Below, piece by piece: positions 8,820 to 18,605 of a stretch of DNA of 64,000 bases (its first letter is position 1; every line of letters starts with the position of its first letter). The position numbers and the translations under genes are program-made. This DNA comes from Saprospiraceae bacterium (GTDB taxonomy: Bacteria > Bacteroidota > Bacteroidia > Chitinophagales > Saprospiraceae), in NCBI GenBank assembly GCA_016722295.1, contig JADKGL010000001.1:62001-126000 (forward strand), given 5' to 3'. The notes beneath the pieces are model-generated. The model searched no databases and was not told where the DNA came from. It saw only the letters and a program-made list of their open reading frames with translations.

Positions 8820-9278
8820 ATGAAAAAGCTTCATTACAAAAAAGAGATAAATGCTACCGCTCAAAAAGTTTATGAAACAATGTTAGGCCTAAAAGAAAAA
8901 AGCACCTACGAACATTGGACATCAGCATTCAATCCTACTTCTACCTACGAAGGAAGTTGGGACAAAGGAAGTAAAATTCTTTTTGTAGGTGTGGACGAAA
9001 ATGGAAAAAAAGGCGGAATGGTTTCTGAAATAGTCGAACATCAAGCTGCTCAATTTATTTCCATTAGACATTACGGTTTTTTGGATGGCGATAATGAAAT
9101 AACAACAGGTGAACTAGTTGAGAAGTGGACAGGCGGAAATGAAAACTATTCTTACCATGAAAACAATGGCATAACTACTGTAACGGTAGATATGGATACG
9201 ATAGACGAATATTTGGAATATTTCAACAATACCTATCCGACAGCTTTGGATAGACTTAAAGAAATTTCCGAACGATAA
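8820..9278 (+). CDS. SRPBCC (START-like) domain protein
   Basis: A 152-residue protein of the SRPBCC/polyketide-cyclase-like fold, a hydrophobic-cavity fold often called activator of Hsp90 ATPase-like. The N-terminus MKKLHYKKEINATAQKVYET is the typical first strand and helix, and VEHQAAQFISIRHYGFLDG and TTVTVDMDTIDEYLEYFNNT correspond to later strands and the C-terminal helix. The frame is open from a TTG at 8748, but the ATG at 8820 fits the fold boundary. The ligand is unknown. Its C-terminal part resembles the first domain of the broken AHSA1 gene at 15.1-15.9 kb. Confidence 0.8.
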   Translation: MKKLHYKKEINATAQKVYETMLGLKEKSTYEHWTSAFNPTSTYEGSWDKGSKILFVGVDENGKKGGMVSEIVEHQAAQFISIRHYGFLDGDNEITTGELVEKWTGGNENYSYHENNGITTVTVDMDTIDEYLEYFNNTYPTALDRLKEISER

Positions 9279-9343
9279 TACTTTCCAATAATATAATTTG
9301 ACAGTGCTATCTGATATAAAATAACCATACACAATTACATGCA

Positions 9344-10516
9344 ATGACTACAACAATAATTATTACCTTTTGCGTACTTCTACTCATTGCATATGTGTTT
9401 GATTTGACTTCTTCGAAGACAAAAATACCTTCTGTAATTCTTCTATTACTTTTAGGGTGGTCAGTCAGACAACTTACAGTATTGCTTGATATTCATTTGC
9501 CTGATTTCTCACCTATACTCCCTGTATTAGGAACTGTGGGACTTATTCTTATTGTGCTTGAAGGATCATTAGAACTTGAGCTCAATAAATCTAAATTAGG
9601 ACTAATCAAAAAATCATTTTTAGGAGCACTAATTCCAATGATAGCTTTGGCATTTTTGCTTGCATTTGCATTTATGCATTTCGGACATTTTGGGCTCAAA
9701 GTTAGCTTGACAAATGCGATTCCATTTTGTGTCATCAGCAGTGCAATTGCAATTCCAAGTGTAAGAAATCTTTCATCGGAAAACAAAGAGTTTGTGATAT
9801 ATGAAAGTAGTCTGTCAGACATTATAGGTGTTCTCATTTTCAACTTTCTTGCACTTAACGAAACAATAGATTTATTTTCCTTTGGAAACTTTGCGTTGCA
9901 GCTAATTATTATCACTGTAATTTCCTTCATCGCAACGATTGGACTTTCATTTCTTTTAAGCAAAATAGAACACCACATAAAATTTGTTCCAATCATTCTT
10001 CTAGTCGTTTTGATTTATGCAGTTTCAAAAATTTATCATCTTCCTGGTTTAATATTCATTCTTATTTTTGGATTGTCGATCGGTAACCTTGACGAATTAA
10101 AAAGATTTAAGTGGATCGAAAAATTTAAACCCGATGAGTTAAATAATGAAGTAAACAAATTCAAAGAATTGACAATCGAAGGCGCTTTTTTAGTAAGAGC
10201 CTTGTTTTTTTTGTTATTCGGCTTCCTCATCGAAACTAGTGAAGTTTTGAACTCTGAAACTTTCATATGGGCTTTAGGTATAGTATTCTTCATTTTCGCA
10301 TTTCGATTTATCCAACTCAAATTTTCAAAACTCTCTGTTCAATCATTAATGTTTGTTGCGCCAAGAGGACTTATCACAATTCTATTATTTCTTTCCATCG
10401 AACCTTCGCAAACTATTTCACTTGTAAATAAATCACTCATTATTCAGGTTATAATTCTATCTGCATTATTAATGATGATTGGCCTAATGGTGAATAAACC
10501 TCAAAAAAATAGTTGA
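9344..10516 (+). CDS. Cation/proton antiporter (sodium/hydrogen exchanger family)
   Basis: A 390-residue integral membrane protein with about 11-12 hydrophobic segments and no large soluble domain. The layout fits the CPA superfamily: TKIPSVILLLLLGW at the start, GLILIVLEGSLELELN near residues 65-80, and YESSLSDIIGVLIFNFLAL near 150-168, where an acidic residue (the D of SLSDIIG) sits at the expected ion-binding helix. It probably exchanges Na+ or K+ for H+ across the inner membrane. The exact ion and subfamily cannot be decided. It stands alone, with ~120 bp to the next gene. Confidence 0.8.
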   Translation: MTTTIIITFCVLLLIAYVFDLTSSKTKIPSVILLLLLGWSVRQLTVLLDIHLPDFSPILPVLGTVGLILIVLEGSLELELNKSKLGLIKKSFLGALIPMIALAFLLAFAFMHFGHFGLKVSLTNAIPFCVISSAIAIPSVRNLSSENKEFVIYESSLSDIIGVLIFNFLALNETIDLFSFGNFALQLIIITVISFIATIGLSFLLSKIEHHIKFVPIILLVVLIYAVSKIYHLPGLIFILIFGLSIGNLDELKRFKWIEKFKPDELNNEVNKFKELTIEGAFLVRALFFLLFGFLIETSEVLNSETFIWALGIVFFIFAFRFIQLKFSKLSVQSLMFVAPRGLITILLFLSIEPSQTISLVNKSLIIQVIILSALLMMIGLMVNKPQKNS

Positions 10517-10654
10517 AATTTTATTCGAGATTAGCTCAAATAATAGTATAAACTTATTGTCCACTAATGTACTTTGCTTTGGATAATAAAAAATATTCAG
10601 CACTTTTTTATCTACAATGCTTAAATCATCATTAACTTGCATAAAATTCAAAAG

Positions 10655-11152
10655 ATGATGTCGAAGTTTTTAGCTCTTTTTTTTCTCTTATTTAGTTTGA
10701 TTGCTTGTGAAGACAAACCAAAGAATTCATTTAATTTAGAAGAAGTTAAAGGTTATATTGAGCGCCAAAACAAAACATATGGTGAACGATATTTAGTGAA
10801 TGAGGCGAACTATACATTACAAAAATACACAAAAGATGCTTGCATATTAACTGATAAAGGGCCTCGAATTTGTGGTATCCCAGGAATTGCTTTTTATTTT
10901 TATAACGAAGGAAAAAATGTAAACTTAAAAATAGATATTGAAGCGAAAACTATTTTTGGAGGTCCAGAATATGTCGTCGAAGAAGGTATATTTGAGTTGA
11001 AGGATGACAAAGAAAATAAGCTTGACGATGGCAAATATATCGCCATTTGGAAACAAGAAAATAAAATGTGGAAGATCTATCGCGAAATATGGAATTCTAA
11101 TATAGAATCATCGCCTTCCAATTCTACCATTATCGAACTACCTACAAAATAA
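10655..11152 (+). CDS. Putative lipoprotein of unknown function
   Basis: A protein of 165 residues from the ATG at 10655 (a TTG at 10637 would add six residues). The N-terminus MMSKFLALFFLLFSLIACED is a lipoprotein signal with the lipobox LIAC. The mature part has two further cysteines close together (KDACILTDKGPRICGIPG) and a C-terminal region of alternating strands (AIWKQENKMWKIYREIWNSN) reminiscent of NTF2-like folds, though this is weak. The stop codon directly abuts the stop of the hexosaminidase on the other strand, with no base between. Confidence 0.7.
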   Translation: MMSKFLALFFLLFSLIACEDKPKNSFNLEEVKGYIERQNKTYGERYLVNEANYTLQKYTKDACILTDKGPRICGIPGIAFYFYNEGKNVNLKIDIEAKTIFGGPEYVVEEGIFELKDDKENKLDDGKYIAIWKQENKMWKIYREIWNSNIESSPSNSTIIELPTK

Positions 11153-13456
11153 TTATTCGACAGTAAGCTCTCCTACAAACAACCAAGCTTTGTGCCCAGC
11201 TCCTGCTTGACCTTGCTGGATCATTCCATGATTCAATGCTGTTATTTGAATGTATTGCGCATTGATTGGTTTATTAATCTTTATTTCTGCTTCAAGATAT
11301 TTACCTGACACATTTTCAGGCAATTTCCAAGTTTCAATAGTTTGAAATGTTTTTCCATCATTTGACCCTTCAATTTTTATTTCTTTTGGTAAATAGATCC
11401 ATGCCGCAGGAAAATGAAACAACTGAATCTTTACCTGAGATAGAGACTGAGATTGGTTAAGGTTAAGAATTGAATTAAAATCATTGCCTTCCATGCCAAT
11501 CCACTCTGGACCAGAATATTTGTTGCTTGGAGCTTTAATTCCATTTATTATAGAATTTGCTGCACCAAAATATTTTGGAGATGGCGTTTCTATAAATTGG
11601 ATTGATTTACCAACTGCTTTGTGTTGATTATATTCAATGCTCACTGGTTTGCATAGTGAATTGTCTTCAAACATATACCATGCCTTGAGTTTTGAATTCG
11701 CGCTTAAGACTATACTATCTCCCAATGGATAATCTTGTCTAAAATTGTTTCCCTCTTCAAACTCAACCAAAACTTTTCCAGGAATAGGTGCTCGTTCAAA
11801 TTTCACTGTCATTCCGCTATCATTGTGTACCAATTGATACTGTAATTCACCAAAGGCAGGAGTCAACGCCATTTTTCTGGTTTTAAACCATGGCATATGG
11901 ATTTGAAGTCTCTCTAGAAATTTTCCATAATTCTTTTCTTCAGGTTTGCACCAAAGAGCCTCTGCCAAGGCCATAGCTCTCGGAAATGCCATATAAATTA
12001 CCTTGCGCTCATTATCCATATATTCTGTCCAAACATTGCCTTGCGCTCCTAAAATATACTGATGAAATTTTGGATCTAACGAAGCGGGAATGGGTTCGTA
12101 TTGATATACTTTTGATATTGGCGTATAACCACCAAAAGCCAATGGTTCTTTTTTATAATTGGATTGATAATGATCAAAATAACAATGTGATCCAGGAGTC
12201 ATCACTACATCATGCTTGCTAGTAGCTGCTTCAATTCCACCTTTTTCTCCACGCCATGACATCACTGTTGCATTTGGTGCCAAACCACCTTCAAGTATCT
12301 CATCCCAACCAATCATTTTTTTTCCCTTGCGATTAAGATATTTTTCAATTTCCTTTATAAAATAAGATTGCAATTGGTCTTCAGTCTTGAGATTCTGTCT
12401 CAATCTTACTCTTTGACAAGAAGGGCAAGCCTTCCACTTTTCTTTTGGACATTCATCTCCTCCAATGTGAATATATTTTCCAGGAAATAAATCGCATACT
12501 TCATTCAACACATCCTTCAAAAACGTCAATGTAGTGTCTTTTGTACAAAAAACATCTGAGAATACACCCCAAGTAGTCTGCACTTCATATGGACCTCCAG
12601 TGCAACCAAAAATTGGATAGGCTGCTATTGCCGCTGAAGCGTGACCAGGCATTTCTATTTCTGGTATTATAGTAATGTAGCGATCGGCAGCATATTGCAC
12701 GATTTCCTTTATTTGATCTTGCGTATAGAATCCACCATATTCTTTCCCATCATATTTTACTGGCGAATCAGTATAATGTCCTATCAATGTCTCTTTTCGA
12801 TAAGCCCCAACATTGGTCAATTCGGGATACTTCTTTATTTCTATTCTCCAACCTTGATCATCTGTAAGATGCCAATGGAAAGTATTGAACTTAAATCGCG
12901 CTAATAAATCAATGTATTGTTTAATAAACGAAACAGGAAAGAAATGCCGCGCAACATCCAAATGCATTCCTCGATAATTAAATCTTGGTTGATCTTCAAT
13001 GATGATTGTTGGAAGTTTAATTTTTTCTGTTGTGTTCTCAAAACTTAATTCTACCAATTGGGTCAAGGTTTGCAAAGCATAAAAAAGCCCTTTGACTTGT
13101 GATGCTTCTACGATGATTCCACTGGCAGTGACTTGAATTTTATAACGATCCGGTTCATTTCTTCGCTCTACAATAAACAAGTAAATATTCTTTGCCTTTT
13201 GAATTTGAATCTTTTCAGCTTCGACAATAGGTGCATTTGGCTTCTTGAATAGAGTAGCATAAAATTTGGCCAATTTTTTTATTTCTTCATTCCCCTTTTG
13301 AACAACAATATTGTCAATAATCAATTCTACAGATCCATTCCCATAATTCACCGTAGTAGGTTGAGGTATTATAGGAGCAATTTTATTAATAGATTGTGCT
13401 CTAAGTAAGAAAGGATTACAAATTAGTAAAAAAAAGTATAGATAAAACAGCTTCAT
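11153..13456 (-). CDS. Secreted beta-N-acetylhexosaminidase, GH20 family
   Basis: This enzyme releases terminal N-acetylglucosamine or N-acetylgalactosamine from glycans, chitin oligomers or murein fragments. The 767-residue protein has a signal peptide (YFFLLICNPFLLRAQS), a GH20b N-terminal domain (~25-155), the catalytic barrel starting at RFNYRGMHLDVARHF, and the catalytic Asp-Glu pair at residues 334-335 in HIGGDECPKEKW. After ~540 come a beta-sandwich and a discoidin-like region (LNLNQSQSLSQVKIQLFHFP) that may bind carbohydrate. No type IX C-terminal signal was seen, so a periplasmic or outer-membrane location is likely. Confidence 0.93.
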   Translation of the reverse strand: MKLFYLYFFLLICNPFLLRAQSINKIAPIIPQPTTVNYGNGSVELIIDNIVVQKGNEEIKKLAKFYATLFKKPNAPIVEAEKIQIQKAKNIYLFIVERRNEPDRYKIQVTASGIIVEASQVKGLFYALQTLTQLVELSFENTTEKIKLPTIIIEDQPRFNYRGMHLDVARHFFPVSFIKQYIDLLARFKFNTFHWHLTDDQGWRIEIKKYPELTNVGAYRKETLIGHYTDSPVKYDGKEYGGFYTQDQIKEIVQYAADRYITIIPEIEMPGHASAAIAAYPIFGCTGGPYEVQTTWGVFSDVFCTKDTTLTFLKDVLNEVCDLFPGKYIHIGGDECPKEKWKACPSCQRVRLRQNLKTEDQLQSYFIKEIEKYLNRKGKKMIGWDEILEGGLAPNATVMSWRGEKGGIEAATSKHDVVMTPGSHCYFDHYQSNYKKEPLAFGGYTPISKVYQYEPIPASLDPKFHQYILGAQGNVWTEYMDNERKVIYMAFPRAMALAEALWCKPEEKNYGKFLERLQIHMPWFKTRKMALTPAFGELQYQLVHNDSGMTVKFERAPIPGKVLVEFEEGNNFRQDYPLGDSIVLSANSKLKAWYMFEDNSLCKPVSIEYNQHKAVGKSIQFIETPSPKYFGAANSIINGIKAPSNKYSGPEWIGMEGNDFNSILNLNQSQSLSQVKIQLFHFPAAWIYLPKEIKIEGSNDGKTFQTIETWKLPENVSGKYLEAEIKINKPINAQYIQITALNHGMIQQGQAGAGHKAWLFVGELTVE

Positions 13457-13572
13457 TTGCTTAAAAATTAAATATGCTTTGATAAAGCATTAAGTCGTGT
13501 AGGAACGAAATGGGGCAAGCTTTTGTTTTATATGTTTGCCTTGAAATGAGAAGAAATCACTAAAAAAAACTG

Positions 13573-13580
13573 TAGTTTTG
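13573..13580 (+). promoter_or_regulatory. Putative -7 promoter element
   Basis: TAGTTTTG matches the Bacteroidota -7 consensus TANNTTTG, 23 bases before the start of the 201-residue membrane protein. A -33 element at the usual distance was not found. Confidence 0.4.
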
Positions 13581-13602
13581 CAGCTCAAATCTAAAAAATA
13601 CA

Positions 13603-14208
13603 ATGTATACAATAAATATTTATCTCAAATTAGCACTTATCGCTCTCTGTCTAGTTGGAGGTACCATCTTGGCTTTTACATCAGGATTTTGGTATGCTTT
13701 CCCATTTCTATTGGTTGGTTTGTTATTATTAGTAAGCTATATCTTACTAGGTACGATACAGTCAGCAGCTCAAATGATGCAACAGATGGATTTCGAAGCA
13801 TGTGAAAAAAGACTTGCATTAACATTCAAACCAGAATGGCTTTATGTCACTAATCGCGCGTATTACTATTTAATCAAAGGCTCTGCAAAAATGCAACAAA
13901 ATAAATCAGATGAAGCAGAACAATGGTTTGCCAAAGCACAAAACATGAAATTGCCTTCAGACAATGAAAGAGCGATGATTCTTATTCAAATGATCAATAT
14001 TCATATTCAGAAAAACAAATGGACACAAGCAACGAATACACATCGCGAACTTAAAGCTTTAAATCTTACCACAGATATATTCAAAGATCAAATAAAAATG
14101 ATCGATGATGCAATCAAACAACAGGGAAAAGTAAAAATGATGAATACTATGGATCAACGCAATATGTTTCGACCAGGTGGCAAAAGAAGAATGCCTAGAA
14201 TGCGTTAA
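13603..14208 (+). CDS. Membrane protein with TPR-like soluble region
   Basis: A 201-residue protein with two adjacent hydrophobic helices near residues 9-52 (LALIALCLVGGTILAFTSGF and FPFLLVGLLLLVSYILLG). A cytoplasmic or periplasmic helical region follows (ACEKRLALTFKPEWLYVTNR, then KSDEAEQWFAKAQNM) whose spacing resembles tetratricopeptide units. The C-terminal tail is strongly basic (RPGGKRRMPRMR). No enzymatic motif is seen. It converges on the acyltransferase gene with only two bases between stops. Confidence 0.65.
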   Translation: MYTINIYLKLALIALCLVGGTILAFTSGFWYAFPFLLVGLLLLVSYILLGTIQSAAQMMQQMDFEACEKRLALTFKPEWLYVTNRAYYYLIKGSAKMQQNKSDEAEQWFAKAQNMKLPSDNERAMILIQMINIHIQKNKWTQATNTHRELKALNLTTDIFKDQIKMIDDAIKQQGKVKMMNTMDQRNMFRPGGKRRMPRMR

Positions 14209-14210
14209 AT

Positions 14211-15071
14211 TTAATTTTTAGTATGTTTCCATCTCTTGTGTGACCAAAGCCAGTTTTCTGGTTTGTTTCGAATCGTAGATTCAAGTGCACTCATATATTT
14301 TTGAGTAATTTGTCCTGGCTGAACAGGTGTACGTCCATCCCAAATTTCAACAAATGAATATTCATAATGGCCTTGAGAAACGCGTTTCATATCACAATAC
14401 AAAACTGGCAAATGATATGGAATCGCATATTTTTCAATGCCGTGTAAGCAAGCTGTATCGCGATTAAAAAATGTAACCCAGATTGCTTCTTTAATATTAG
14501 AAGGATTCTGATCAGCGGCCATAATGACACCAACACCTTCAGGCAATCGATCGATCATATTCCGAGTCTCTCTTGTGTTTAGCAAGACTAAACTAGATTT
14601 TGCACGTCTTCTTATTACATCTTGTTCAATGCGAAAATTTCGAATCGATTTGTATAAGGCTAAAATTTTATTTGGAAAATCTACTCCTATACTTACACCA
14701 CCCCACTCCCAATTGGTAAAATGTGTAGCTGCTAAGATTACAGATTTCTGTTGATTGAGATAATTTGACAGCACTGTTGGATTTTTTACCACATACCGGC
14801 GATTAATCTCTGCTTCATCCATTGAAAGCGCTTTTAATCCTTCCAATAAAACCTGACTAAAATTATTGTAAAATTGAGAAATCAAATATTCGATCTCATC
14901 TTTATTTTTCTCAGGAAAGCAAGCTTTAAGATTAGACTCTACTATATTCCTTCGATATTTAACACCTCGATGCAAAACCCATTTTACAAAATTTGAAATC
15001 GAATACAATATATTCAATGGAATAAACGAAACAATTGCAACTATAAGTCTAAAAAAAATATATGCCAACAT
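14211..15071 (-). CDS. LpxL/HtrB-type lysophospholipid (lipid A) acyltransferase
   Basis: The family adds secondary acyl chains to lipid A precursors on the inner membrane. The protein has 286 residues, a hydrophobic N-terminus (MLAYIFFRLIVAIVSFIPL) and the HX4E catalytic motif HFTNWE with H117 and E122. Further typical pieces are GVIMAADQNP near 180 and WLWSHKRWKHT at the C-terminus, close to the family's WxHrRWK signature. Acyl donor and acceptor are not known. It lies 27 bases downstream of the broken AHSA1 gene on the same strand. Confidence 0.88.
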   Translation of the reverse strand: MLAYIFFRLIVAIVSFIPLNILYSISNFVKWVLHRGVKYRRNIVESNLKACFPEKNKDEIEYLISQFYNNFSQVLLEGLKALSMDEAEINRRYVVKNPTVLSNYLNQQKSVILAATHFTNWEWGGVSIGVDFPNKILALYKSIRNFRIEQDVIRRRAKSSLVLLNTRETRNMIDRLPEGVGVIMAADQNPSNIKEAIWVTFFNRDTACLHGIEKYAIPYHLPVLYCDMKRVSQGHYEYSFVEIWDGRTPVQPGQITQKYMSALESTIRNKPENWLWSHKRWKHTKN

Positions 15072-15098
15072 GCTGAACTAAAATTCTAATGAAATAGC

Positions 15099-15942
15099 TT
15101 AACTTTTTTCAACATAATTTTTGAAATTATTTAAAATGGCTTGCCAACCCATTTTTTGCATTTCATAAGGATTCTGCTCTTCTGGAGTGAAAGACTCTTT
15201 TACTTGTACTTTTCCTTCCAGTTCACTAAAATCAATTTTAACTTTTCTTCCATCGGACATAATGTAATAAATCATTGAATGGTCTACAATGTCTAAATAT
15301 TCGCCGCCAAAATCAAATCCAAAGCTACCGTCCTTTGCCTCCATTCTTGTAGAAAAGTTTCCCTTCACTCGGAGATCATTTTCAGCTTTTTGGTGCATGC
15401 CATTCTTCATTAGCGAAACACCATTTTGTGATATGATCTGGCTCATTCCAATATTGCCAAACTTTATTTATTGGCGCATCTATTGATGCATTAACCACTA
15501 TCATAAAATTCTCCGCATTTTGTTTTACACGATCTAGTCCTTTTGGAAATGCAGATAAAAAATATTCTTTATGTTCTTTAGTAATGTCCATTCGAATCGT
15601 CAGAATAGTTTTACCATTCAATTCTTGTAAGTAATAATTTTCTTGCCCACCTGACCAAAGTTTTGATTTATTATCTAATGGCAATTCTTGAAATCCTTGT
15701 ATCTCTCCAATATGAGTAAAGCACATTCTTTCAAAGTCCACTTTTTCTGACAAGACACTATACATTCCAGATCCATTAGGTGATAAAAATTGCACTCTGC
15801 CTCCTAATTCCCAACTGGTAAGCATATAAGAACCTTCACAAAATACACGTGTCCAATCTCTATAAAAAAAATCATCCCACAATGAAAACCAAACTCTTTT
15901 GGCAGGAGCATCTATTTCTATTTTAAATTCCAATTTTTCCAT
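15099..15942 (-). pseudogene. Two-domain AHSA1/SRPBCC protein, broken by a +1 frameshift
   Basis: Two frames together encode a tandem SRPBCC (activator of Hsp90 ATPase-like) protein. The first frame (15942 to 15382) covers domain 1 (MEKLEFKIEIDAPAKRVWFS) and the start of domain 2 (NKVWQYWNEPDHITKWCFAN), then stops after HAPKS. The second frame resumes with AENDLRVKGNFSTRMEAKDG, a typical domain 2 sequence, and runs to 15099. Removing one base from the five-base T run at 15387-15391 restores HAPKAENDL and one 280-residue frame. It is either a real inactivating insertion or a homopolymer sequencing error. Ligand and role are unknown. Confidence 0.85.
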
Positions 15943-16183
15943 TTCTCAACAATTTTAGCCAAAGGTATAAATTATTGTAAATTTAAACCCAAATTCTGTA
16001 TTAGACTTTATTCGAATTTACATATGACAAAATAGTTGGTATGGCTCGGAGATAATATACCGCAGGTGTGGCTTTAGCTACATTGAAGATACAAAATTGA
16101 AAACGATTGCAAGTAGGATTCAGATTTTTAAGTAGTTAATTTTTATTGTGGATTTTGGGTTGAATGACGGTTTATAAAAAACT

Positions 16184-16783
16184 TCACTTCATCAAGTTTG
16201 ATTTTTGAATTGGCTTTGGATCTAAAACTAATGTCCAACCAAACTCGGCACAAATCTGCTGTAGACTCGCGAATAGTTCATCTTTGCGCTGCGCAGCGCG
16301 CAACAGTACCCCTGTCTGCAATGCCTTTTCTGATACCGTCTTCTTGGCGTCAGCTTGCATTAAAGTAAGTTCTTCAGGGCTAAAATAATTAAACGTTCCT
16401 TGCTGCAAATCAAAATAATCCAATTTATGATCTATAGATAAAATTCTAGGATTGGGATCATAACTGATGCGAATAGTCTTATTTTTTTCTGAAATATCAA
16501 TACCACTAGAGTCCAAATCAATTCCCGCTAGAACAGTAGCTTGTAATCTGATCATAGCCGTTTTGCGAAATGGACTTAGATCAAACCAAGTAAAGTCTTT
16601 GTGTTGATAGATTTCATTGATATTTGCTTCTACTGTAGCAATCTTAAAAACATCTTTTATTTTTTCTAAAATCAAGCTGCTTTCAATGCTTGACTTCACT
16701 TTTGTTTCTGCATACTTTATGCCTACAAAAAAACCTAATAAAAAGGTGACAACAATCAATAGAGCAATCAAATATTTTGACAT
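16184..16783 (-). CDS. DUF4230 domain protein
   Basis: A 199-residue protein with one N-terminal membrane helix (YLIALLIVVTFLLGFFVGIKY) followed by a soluble domain of the DUF4230 type: the region ANINEIYQHKDFTWFDLSPF, the internal strand IRISYDPNPRILSIDHKLDY, and the C-terminal helix TGVLLRAAQRKDELFASLQQ. Members are predicted to be anchored in the inner membrane; their function is not known. It follows the DUF3108 gene by seven bases and probably shares its transcript. Confidence 0.8.
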   Translation of the reverse strand: MSKYLIALLIVVTFLLGFFVGIKYAETKVKSSIESSLILEKIKDVFKIATVEANINEIYQHKDFTWFDLSPFRKTAMIRLQATVLAGIDLDSSGIDISEKNKTIRISYDPNPRILSIDHKLDYFDLQQGTFNYFSPEELTLMQADAKKTVSEKALQTGVLLRAAQRKDELFASLQQICAEFGWTLVLDPKPIQKSNLMK

Positions 16784-16790
16784 AATTAAG

Positions 16791-17603
16791 CTATTTAATT
16801 TTTGAGTCTAATGGAAATTTTAACTTTTGCTGTGATTTTAAAACTGCCTTTACTGAACCTACTGATAATGGCGATTCAATCAATACTGGTAAATTATTAT
16901 GATCATCTCCAATAAACAAACTCATTTTTGCTCCTTCTTTAAATACATGGCCAGAGATGGCACTAGCATTACAATTCAATACATTGAATTTACCCATTTC
17001 CTTTACCGAATATTTCTTCTCATCTTTGACATAGTTCAATGCTAGATTATAGATCTCATGATCTAACATCATACTAAAAGGCACAGTACGTTGAACTTTC
17101 AATTGATTGCGATCAATATTGCGCATTAGATACATAACAGACACTAAATCATACATTGGCGAACTAAAATAAATTTCTTTTTTGGTAAGATTTGATATTG
17201 TTTTTCCAGTATATGAGTTTGCTTTTCCAGCTGCTTGATCAAACACTATTTTTTCATAATGTTTATATGATCCTTGATTGATGTCACGAATATAAAGTCT
17301 TGGCAATAGGGTTTTTTTGTTAATATAAGTATGATACTTATCTCGCACTTTATAAAACCATTCATAGGATGCATAAGTGTATCCTGTAACTTCTACATGA
17401 TATTCTTCGCCTTCATCCTTTACTTCAAAGATCACTTCACCAGCAGAAAGCCACACAAAATTCCAATTGTAAAATAATTTGTATGTTATTTTCTCACCCG
17501 CCTGAAATGCTGGTTCATTATAGTTTTGAAATGCATGAGAAAATGCCTGCACTGAGATTATTATCAAAAAACTTAAAATACTAACGAACGCTAATTTTTT
17601 CAT
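16791..17603 (-). CDS. DUF3108 domain protein with signal peptide
   Basis: A 270-residue exported protein. The signal peptide is FVSILSFLIIISVQAFSHA, and the mature region opens with the DUF3108 pattern FQAGEKITYKLFYNWNFVWLS, followed by strands such as YEWFYKVRDKYHTYINKKTL and the C-terminal GDDHNNLPVLIESPLSVGSV. The family forms a beta-rich periplasmic domain of unknown function. Its start overlaps the stop of the upstream membrane protein by 23 bases, so the pair is co-transcribed. Confidence 0.85.
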   Translation of the reverse strand: MKKLAFVSILSFLIIISVQAFSHAFQNYNEPAFQAGEKITYKLFYNWNFVWLSAGEVIFEVKDEGEEYHVEVTGYTYASYEWFYKVRDKYHTYINKKTLLPRLYIRDINQGSYKHYEKIVFDQAAGKANSYTGKTISNLTKKEIYFSSPMYDLVSVMYLMRNIDRNQLKVQRTVPFSMMLDHEIYNLALNYVKDEKKYSVKEMGKFNVLNCNASAISGHVFKEGAKMSLFIGDDHNNLPVLIESPLSVGSVKAVLKSQQKLKFPLDSKIK

Positions 17604-18531
17604 ATAAATTTTCTTTCGAATCTATAATTAAATAAATAAAACCTATAATTGTTGGTATTGCTATATTAATCCAAAACAAAAGCCACGACACTCTATATGC
17701 ATCACTTTCTGGCATCAAATATAGTGAAAATATAAAAGCCAATAACGCGCCACGCGCTACAGCATTCACTGTACTTGGTAGATAAATTAAGCTTTGGATA
17801 CAATATATAATACAAGCAATACTAAGCATTGTAATAAAATCAAAATACTCAAATAAGTTGAGCAAAACTACAAATTGAAATACATAAACAGCATATCGAA
17901 TGCAACAAATGATAAAGAGTTTACTCAAATCAAATAATGAAAACTGTGCAAAACGAATTGATTGCACGTGCCAAAACTTTCTAATAAAATCTAAAATATA
18001 GATTTGAAATTGTTCGAAATAAAAATACAAAATAATAGATATTAAACAAAGTACTACTATGGTAAAAAATCCATATTGGATCATCTGTTGAATCCATGAA
18101 TTTGAAATGGACTGTGATAGATACTTAAGCGCAACGATGCCAAATAGAATACTTATTGCAGTCTGCATTATCGAACTAATGAAACTAATTTGAACAATTA
18201 TACTTGACTGATTAATTCTCTGTTGAATCGATCTTCCTATATATGATCCTAGACCGAACGGCGTAAAAAAGCTAAAGCTTAGGCCTTTGAGCACCGCCTT
18301 GATAGACTGTAAAAATGAAACCTCGCCATACGTGAGTGAATATATTTTATAGGCTTCTAATGACCAATTCAAAGGCATCAGAAGTAAACAAAGTAAAACC
18401 TCTACACTAACTATTTTGGAAGTAAATAATTCTTTAGTAAAAAACTCCCTGCTTTGAAAAATTATCCATAAAAAGCAACATACTGCAAGTATTGCAAATA
18501 TTACTTTTCCGATAGAATGATAATTTTTCAT
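17581..18531 (-). CDS. LPG-synthase-type (UPF0104/YbhN-like) integral membrane protein
   Basis: A 316-residue protein with roughly eight membrane helices. The segment IKAVLKGLSFSFFTPFGLGSY near residues 78-98 resembles the conserved motif of the lysylphosphatidylglycerol synthase transmembrane (AglD/YbhN) family. No aminoacyl-transferase domain is attached, so a flippase-like or accessory role in the envelope is more likely than lipid lysylation; this is inference. It is the first gene of a three-gene set with the DUF3108 and DUF4230 proteins. Confidence 0.65.
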   Translation of the reverse strand: MKNYHSIGKVIFAILAVCCFLWIIFQSREFFTKELFTSKIVSVEVLLCLLLMPLNWSLEAYKIYSLTYGEVSFLQSIKAVLKGLSFSFFTPFGLGSYIGRSIQQRINQSSIIVQISFISSIMQTAISILFGIVALKYLSQSISNSWIQQMIQYGFFTIVVLCLISIILYFYFEQFQIYILDFIRKFWHVQSIRFAQFSLFDLSKLFIICCIRYAVYVFQFVVLLNLFEYFDFITMLSIACIIYCIQSLIYLPSTVNAVARGALLAFIFSLYLMPESDAYRVSWLLFWINIAIPTIIGFIYLIIDSKENLYEKISVR

Positions 18532-18605
18532 GGTTTAGTTCACTATTAGACGCAAGAAAACAGATCTTTGCACTTATGGAATTGTTAAAATCGCTCCATT
18601 AATCT

